Assembly: GCA_002369315.1 (NCBI GenBank) | Contig: DFDW01000009.1 | Location: 1 to 64,000 of the forward strand | DNA length: 64,000 nucleotides | Source: Ruminococcaceae bacterium UBA3818 | GTDB taxonomy: Bacteria > Bacillota > Clostridia > Oscillospirales > Ruminococcaceae | Direction: 5' to 3' | The notes under the pieces: generated by a model | What the model saw: the letters and a program-made list of their open reading frames with translations, nothing else | Database searches by the model: none | Told to the model about the DNA's origin: nothing | Position numbers and translations under genes: made by a program | Shown here: piece after piece, positions 61,059-64,000 of the stretch | Layout: each line of letters begins with the position of its first letter | Numbering within the stretch: position 1 is the first letter of the stretch

Positions 61059-61690
61059 TTCTTTGCGCAGTGCATTTATTTTCCGACCAAAAAGAAATTG
61101 ATATACAAAGCGGTTGTAACTGAATTAAGGTGGCTTTGTAACAGTCGTAGCGGCCCCGATTAGTTACGCAGATACTTTGTATATCTTGTCATAGATTGCC
61201 GTATCTTATTATATCTTACACAAAATCGCATTTGTAACTAAGTAACTGCCGTTTTTATAAGAAGCATGTAAAAAATATTATAACGCTCTATTTTTAGTTG
61301 CCTAATGGGTTTTTAATGGGTTTTATTCATATATAGGGAAAAGAAAAAGCCTGTAAACAGACGAAAAACCGCATGAATACAGGCTTGTTGATTGTATTGT
61401 AACTATCTCTTGGGTAAGTGAGATTAGCGCTTGCTGAACTTCAAGGACTTGGTGCTGACTCTGCCAAACATCCGGCCATTTCTTCGATTTCCACCTGATT
61501 TTTGGCTTAATACTGCGGTTTTTCTGCACATCAGGTTTTAATTTTCATTCTGGTACATGACGCACGAAAAGCAGGTTTTGCTCCTTATGTGTGCCTTGCG
61601 TATCGCTGCCCAGGGCGACGCAGGACAACAGTAAGGAAAAAAACTTGGTTGCTGTTCTTGGAGTCACCTCCAACTTTATATAAACATAAC
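61059..61690. other. 632-base AT-rich stretch without a gene
   Basis: No credible ORF in either direction. It contains a tandem TAATGGGTTTTTAATGGGTTTT (61299-61322) and a hairpin of AAGCCTGTA with TACAGGCTT (61349-61386). It probably represents element junction debris; no clear att-site duplication was found within the window. Confidence 0.5.
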
Positions 61691-61694
61691 TATA

Positions 61695-61745
61695 ACACGC
61701 AAGCATGAGTGGTGCTAAAATGTTGCACCACTCATGCTTGCGTGT
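61695..61745. repeat. perfect 21-base inverted repeat
   Basis: ACACGCAAGCATGAGTGGTGC (61695-61715) is repeated as its exact complement at 61725-61745, with a 9-base centre, TAAAATGTT. It lies 25 bases after the stop of the HEPN gene. The length exceeds a normal terminator stem and no T tract follows on either strand. Confidence 0.95.
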
Positions 61746-61770
61746 CTACGGTTAAGCCCAACTTATTCCT

Positions 61771-62475
61771 TTATGTATCTGTTTCCTCTGCAATTACCTG
61801 TATAGCGTTGACGATGGATTCAATCTTTGATATATAATCTTCAACAAATTCTTTAGTAATGTCTGTTTGTTCAGCAGAGGCATGACTTCTGTCGTTTTGA
61901 TGCGCTATTTTATTCCTTCGCTGAAATAACATCGCTATAGTTTCTTTTCCAGTTTTTATTGCTTCTTGTTCATTTTCACTAGGAAAGGCTTTTTCCATCA
62001 CTTTATTAAACGGTATTCCGATAAGATTTAACTGGTCTCTCATACTTTCACACGATAAAAACACATCCCTACTAAATCGCTTATTCAAATATTCAAAAAA
62101 CCAGTCATTTGATTCCAAAGCAGCTATAGCATCCTCTACTTTTTCCATAGGAATCTGAAACGATTTATACTTTTCCGATTTTGGCCAGGTTCCCGAAAAC
62201 ATTCTAACTAAGCAATACTTGCTAATTTCATGAATGTAAAAATCAAGTAATCCCTCCGCTAAAACGACTTGTGATCGCCAAACCATTTTACAAGCAACTT
62301 CATTTTCGTCAGCATTTAATTTATCAGCGACCACAAACTGTGCCTTAACTTCATCCATGCTTCCGGTAAAATGTTGTTTAATCTCGGACAGCGAGAATTG
62401 AATAGGCACTGGCACTGGACGCGCATCTCGTGTATTTTCTGCACGTGGAGTAAGCGAAATATCTCTATATGCCAT
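61771..62475 (-). CDS. RiboL-PSP-type HEPN protein, predicted ribonuclease effector
   Basis: 234 residues. The C-terminal RRNKIAHQNDRS (R185 to H191) is the R-x4-H active motif of HEPN ribonucleases, and the upstream helices (RSQVVLAEGLLDFYIHEISKY, WFFEYLNKRFSRDVFLSCES) fit the RiboL-PSP-HEPN subgroup. It lies 13 bases after an AAA ATPase on the same strand, and GGGGGAG precedes the ATG. By analogy with other HEPN-ATPase pairs, the ATPase would restrain or activate RNA cleavage on phage infection. Strongly AT-rich. Confidence 0.72.
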   Translation of the reverse strand: MAYRDISLTPRAENTRDARPVPVPIQFSLSEIKQHFTGSMDEVKAQFVVADKLNADENEVACKMVWRSQVVLAEGLLDFYIHEISKYCLVRMFSGTWPKSEKYKSFQIPMEKVEDAIAALESNDWFFEYLNKRFSRDVFLSCESMRDQLNLIGIPFNKVMEKAFPSENEQEAIKTGKETIAMLFQRRNKIAHQNDRSHASAEQTDITKEFVEDYISKIESIVNAIQVIAEETDT

Positions 62476-62488
62476 GTCACTCCCCCAC

Positions 62489-63739
62489 TTACATATCAGA
62501 AGAGATTACATCAGCAAAATTGAGATTTAGCATTGGAATTGCCCCGTATTTTCCTGCAATGTAACCTTTTCCGAAATTCTCATCTTTCCGCACATTTTTT
62601 ATTTCTGTAAGTGAATACAAATCTGTAGAACGGTCTTTTGTTTTGATTTCCGTAAACCAAATTTGATCTCGTCTGAACAAATCCAAATTTAACAACCCAG
62701 TTTCATGAGTCGTAAAAATCAACTGTGCAGGTTTACTTCCACGTGTATTTACAAATTGTTTTACCAACCCAAAAAGAAGCGACTCGTGCAAGTTGGATTC
62801 AAGTTCATCGCAAACCAATACTTTTCCATTAACTATAATATCAATAAACGGACAAAGTATTCCAAAAAGTTTTTTTATTCCTGTGGATTCCTCAGAAATC
62901 AAATCCGTTTCAAATCCTTCATACAGAACCTTAGCAGAAATTGCATCTATTTTTTTCTGTAAAAGAATTTTTTTGAATTCGTCGGATAAAAAAGGGGGAA
63001 GATTCGCAATATCTAGATCCTCTTTCTTAATATCAACATGAATATCTTTAATTCCAGTGCCAAGTGCGTCCAAAAACTTTAGAACAATCGCTTTTATTTG
63101 TTCGTTAGCATTAATTTGATGCAAGGAATAATTCATCCAATTGTCTTGGTTAACTGAGCTGTAGATCACCAACTCGTCTTTGAAAAAGCGATATGCAGCA
63201 GTTACTTCATCAACAGAGCTAAAATTTGCTGCACAAGACAACATTAAGCGATTCGGCTTGAGGACATCTTTGCAACTATTAAAGCGGTTACGAAAGTTCC
63301 GCCCCGCTGAATAGTCTTCACCCATACGCTCAAAAATTTTTGTTTGCCGACCATTAGGAAAGTAATAAAGATATTCGTCCACAACAAGCATATTTTGTAA
63401 CGAAAACCCGAATGCGTATCGAATTCCATCAACTATGAATTGAATCTTATAATTACTTTTTCGCTCGTAGCCGTCCAATTTATGAGGCACTTGTAAAATT
63501 CCCTGTCCTGGTTGATGGTTAATGCTATTTGAAACAAGATTTTTTACAAATGCTATTGCGTCTATAAAGTTACTTTTTCCAGAACCATTTGCGCCATAGA
63601 TAACAGCCGATTTTAGGACCTCAACATCTGCTACTTTTTCTATGTTTTCGGCATGAGTTTTGTCTGATCCCGCTATTGCAGAAAATAGAACCTCATCTCT
63701 AATTGATCTGTGGTTAGAACATCTGAATTCCAATAACAT
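62489..63739 (-). CDS. AAA15/AAA21-type ATPase (RloA/AbiLi-like)
   Basis: 416 residues. SMC/ABC-like P-loop protein: Walker A YGANGSGKSNF (48-56), a middle region with the ABC-like insert, Walker B KVLVCDELESNLHESL (near 305), IFTTHETGLLN and the tail block RRDQIWFTEI ... YSLTEI ... GYIAGKYGAIP, which is typical of RloA/AbiLi-type ATPases. Those usually pair with an RloB nuclease; here the partner is a HEPN protein. GGGAGGAGG precedes ATG 63739 by seven bases. Confidence 0.85.
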   Translation of the reverse strand: MLLEFRCSNHRSIRDEVLFSAIAGSDKTHAENIEKVADVEVLKSAVIYGANGSGKSNFIDAIAFVKNLVSNSINHQPGQGILQVPHKLDGYERKSNYKIQFIVDGIRYAFGFSLQNMLVVDEYLYYFPNGRQTKIFERMGEDYSAGRNFRNRFNSCKDVLKPNRLMLSCAANFSSVDEVTAAYRFFKDELVIYSSVNQDNWMNYSLHQINANEQIKAIVLKFLDALGTGIKDIHVDIKKEDLDIANLPPFLSDEFKKILLQKKIDAISAKVLYEGFETDLISEESTGIKKLFGILCPFIDIIVNGKVLVCDELESNLHESLLFGLVKQFVNTRGSKPAQLIFTTHETGLLNLDLFRRDQIWFTEIKTKDRSTDLYSLTEIKNVRKDENFGKGYIAGKYGAIPMLNLNFADVISSDM

Positions 63740-63952
63740 CGCACATCCTCCTCCCTGAAGAGAATTATATCACATGATATACCGTTTAGCAATCAAATTT
63801 GAGTTTTTTTTGCAAATATCAAAATCAAACGATTCAGCATTGCCTGCGTCGAGTGATTCCTTTACCAGTTATATTTTCTATTACCCAAAGAATCATACCC
63901 TATTTGCTATAGTTTATTCCTCCACCTTTTTATTTTGCCAGCACTTTACCTT
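63740..63952. other. intergenic, AT-rich, no gene seen
   Basis: Contains the ribosome binding site and presumably the promoter of the ATPase-HEPN operon. Only a 16-codon open frame occurs and I see nothing to support it. Confidence 0.4.
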
Positions 63953-64000
63953 TCACTCCCTCAAATTCTTATACACATCCTCCAAGAACACCTGCATCAG
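63953..64000 (-). CDS. possible C-terminus of an off-window gene
   Basis: On the minus strand the final 15 codons before TGA at 63953 read LMQVFLEDVYKNLRE, which looks like real protein (an amphipathic helix ending in Glu). Too short to assign. It would be the gene upstream of the ATPase on the same strand. Confidence 0.3.
   Translation of the reverse strand: MMQVFLEDVYKNLRE

Noticed and set aside
61349..61386. hairpin AAGCCTGTA/TACAGGCTT as a terminator or att core
   Set aside because: No gene ends nearby, the loop is long, and no second copy is present in the window.
1..64000. CRISPR array, rRNA genes, intact insertion sequences
   Set aside because: No regularly spaced repeats, no rRNA sequence and no transposase gene were found; the only clear recombinase is the integrase C-terminal remnant at 60530-60746.

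Overview
The window looks like part of a chromosome from an anaerobic, endospore-forming Clostridia species, probably of the Oscillospiraceae/Ruminococcaceae type. The evidence is a set of sporulation genes (spoIIID, spoIIQ, spoVAC/AD/AE, gpr), an adhE-[FeFe] hydrogenase operon, the short eukaryote-like prolyl-tRNA synthetase, a glmS ribozyme, strong AAGGAGG ribosome binding sites, consensus sigma-A promoters and frequent TTG starts. Most of the window is GC-rich. Several AT-richer stretches (about 22.5-24.3 kb, 33.6-42.2 kb and 60.5-64 kb) look acquired.

Layout. 1-2.5 kb: mnmG (cut by the window edge) and mnmE, for tRNA wobble-uridine modification. 2.8-4.6 kb: mgsA, a LysR regulator with a near-ideal operator/promoter, and a small structured RNA unit of unknown class. 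4.7-12.1 kb: a Rex-type operator followed by adhE, a thioredoxin-like [2Fe-2S] protein, a PAS-bearing hydrogenase-like protein, a PP2C phosphatase and a catalytic-type [FeFe] hydrogenase. Gene order resembles the hfs hydrogenase cluster of Thermoanaerobacterium, here joined to the ethanol enzyme. 12.2-19.3 kb: an XRE-desulfoferrodoxin fusion regulator, a decayed MATE transporter, then spore genes, rpsT and gpr. 19.4-33.3 kb: housekeeping genes (nadE, glmS with its ribozyme, an Rsm22-like methyltransferase, proS, acpP, aroE, aroK, a thioesterase), broken by an AT-rich island with a nucleotidyltransferase-like gene and by a frameshifted HD phosphohydrolase.

33.6-42.2 kb: a surface-glycopolymer cluster. 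It contains a PglK/MsbA-like ABC flippase, two stand-alone GT51 transglycosylases each joined to an unexpected C-terminal domain (DUF1919, and a degenerate NodB-like domain), a GT2 glycosyltransferase, an LtaS-type phosphoglycerol transferase and a truncated NlpC/P60 gene. This is the best candidate for an undescribed biosynthetic system. 42.4-60.3 kb: tRNA-Ser(CGA), a DUF401 permease, a sortase-type surface protein with a divergent class B sortase, a G5/3D-domain wall protein, an M20 peptidase, an MBOAT/DHHW O-acylation pair, two bacterial PH-domain proteins, tex, a glutaredoxin-like protein and a second LtaS-like enzyme.

60.5-64 kb: a mobile remnant with an integrase C-terminus, two small ORFs including a 22-residue membrane peptide, a perfect 21-bp inverted repeat, and a two-gene AAA-ATPase + HEPN-ribonuclease operon that looks like an anti-phage defence module.
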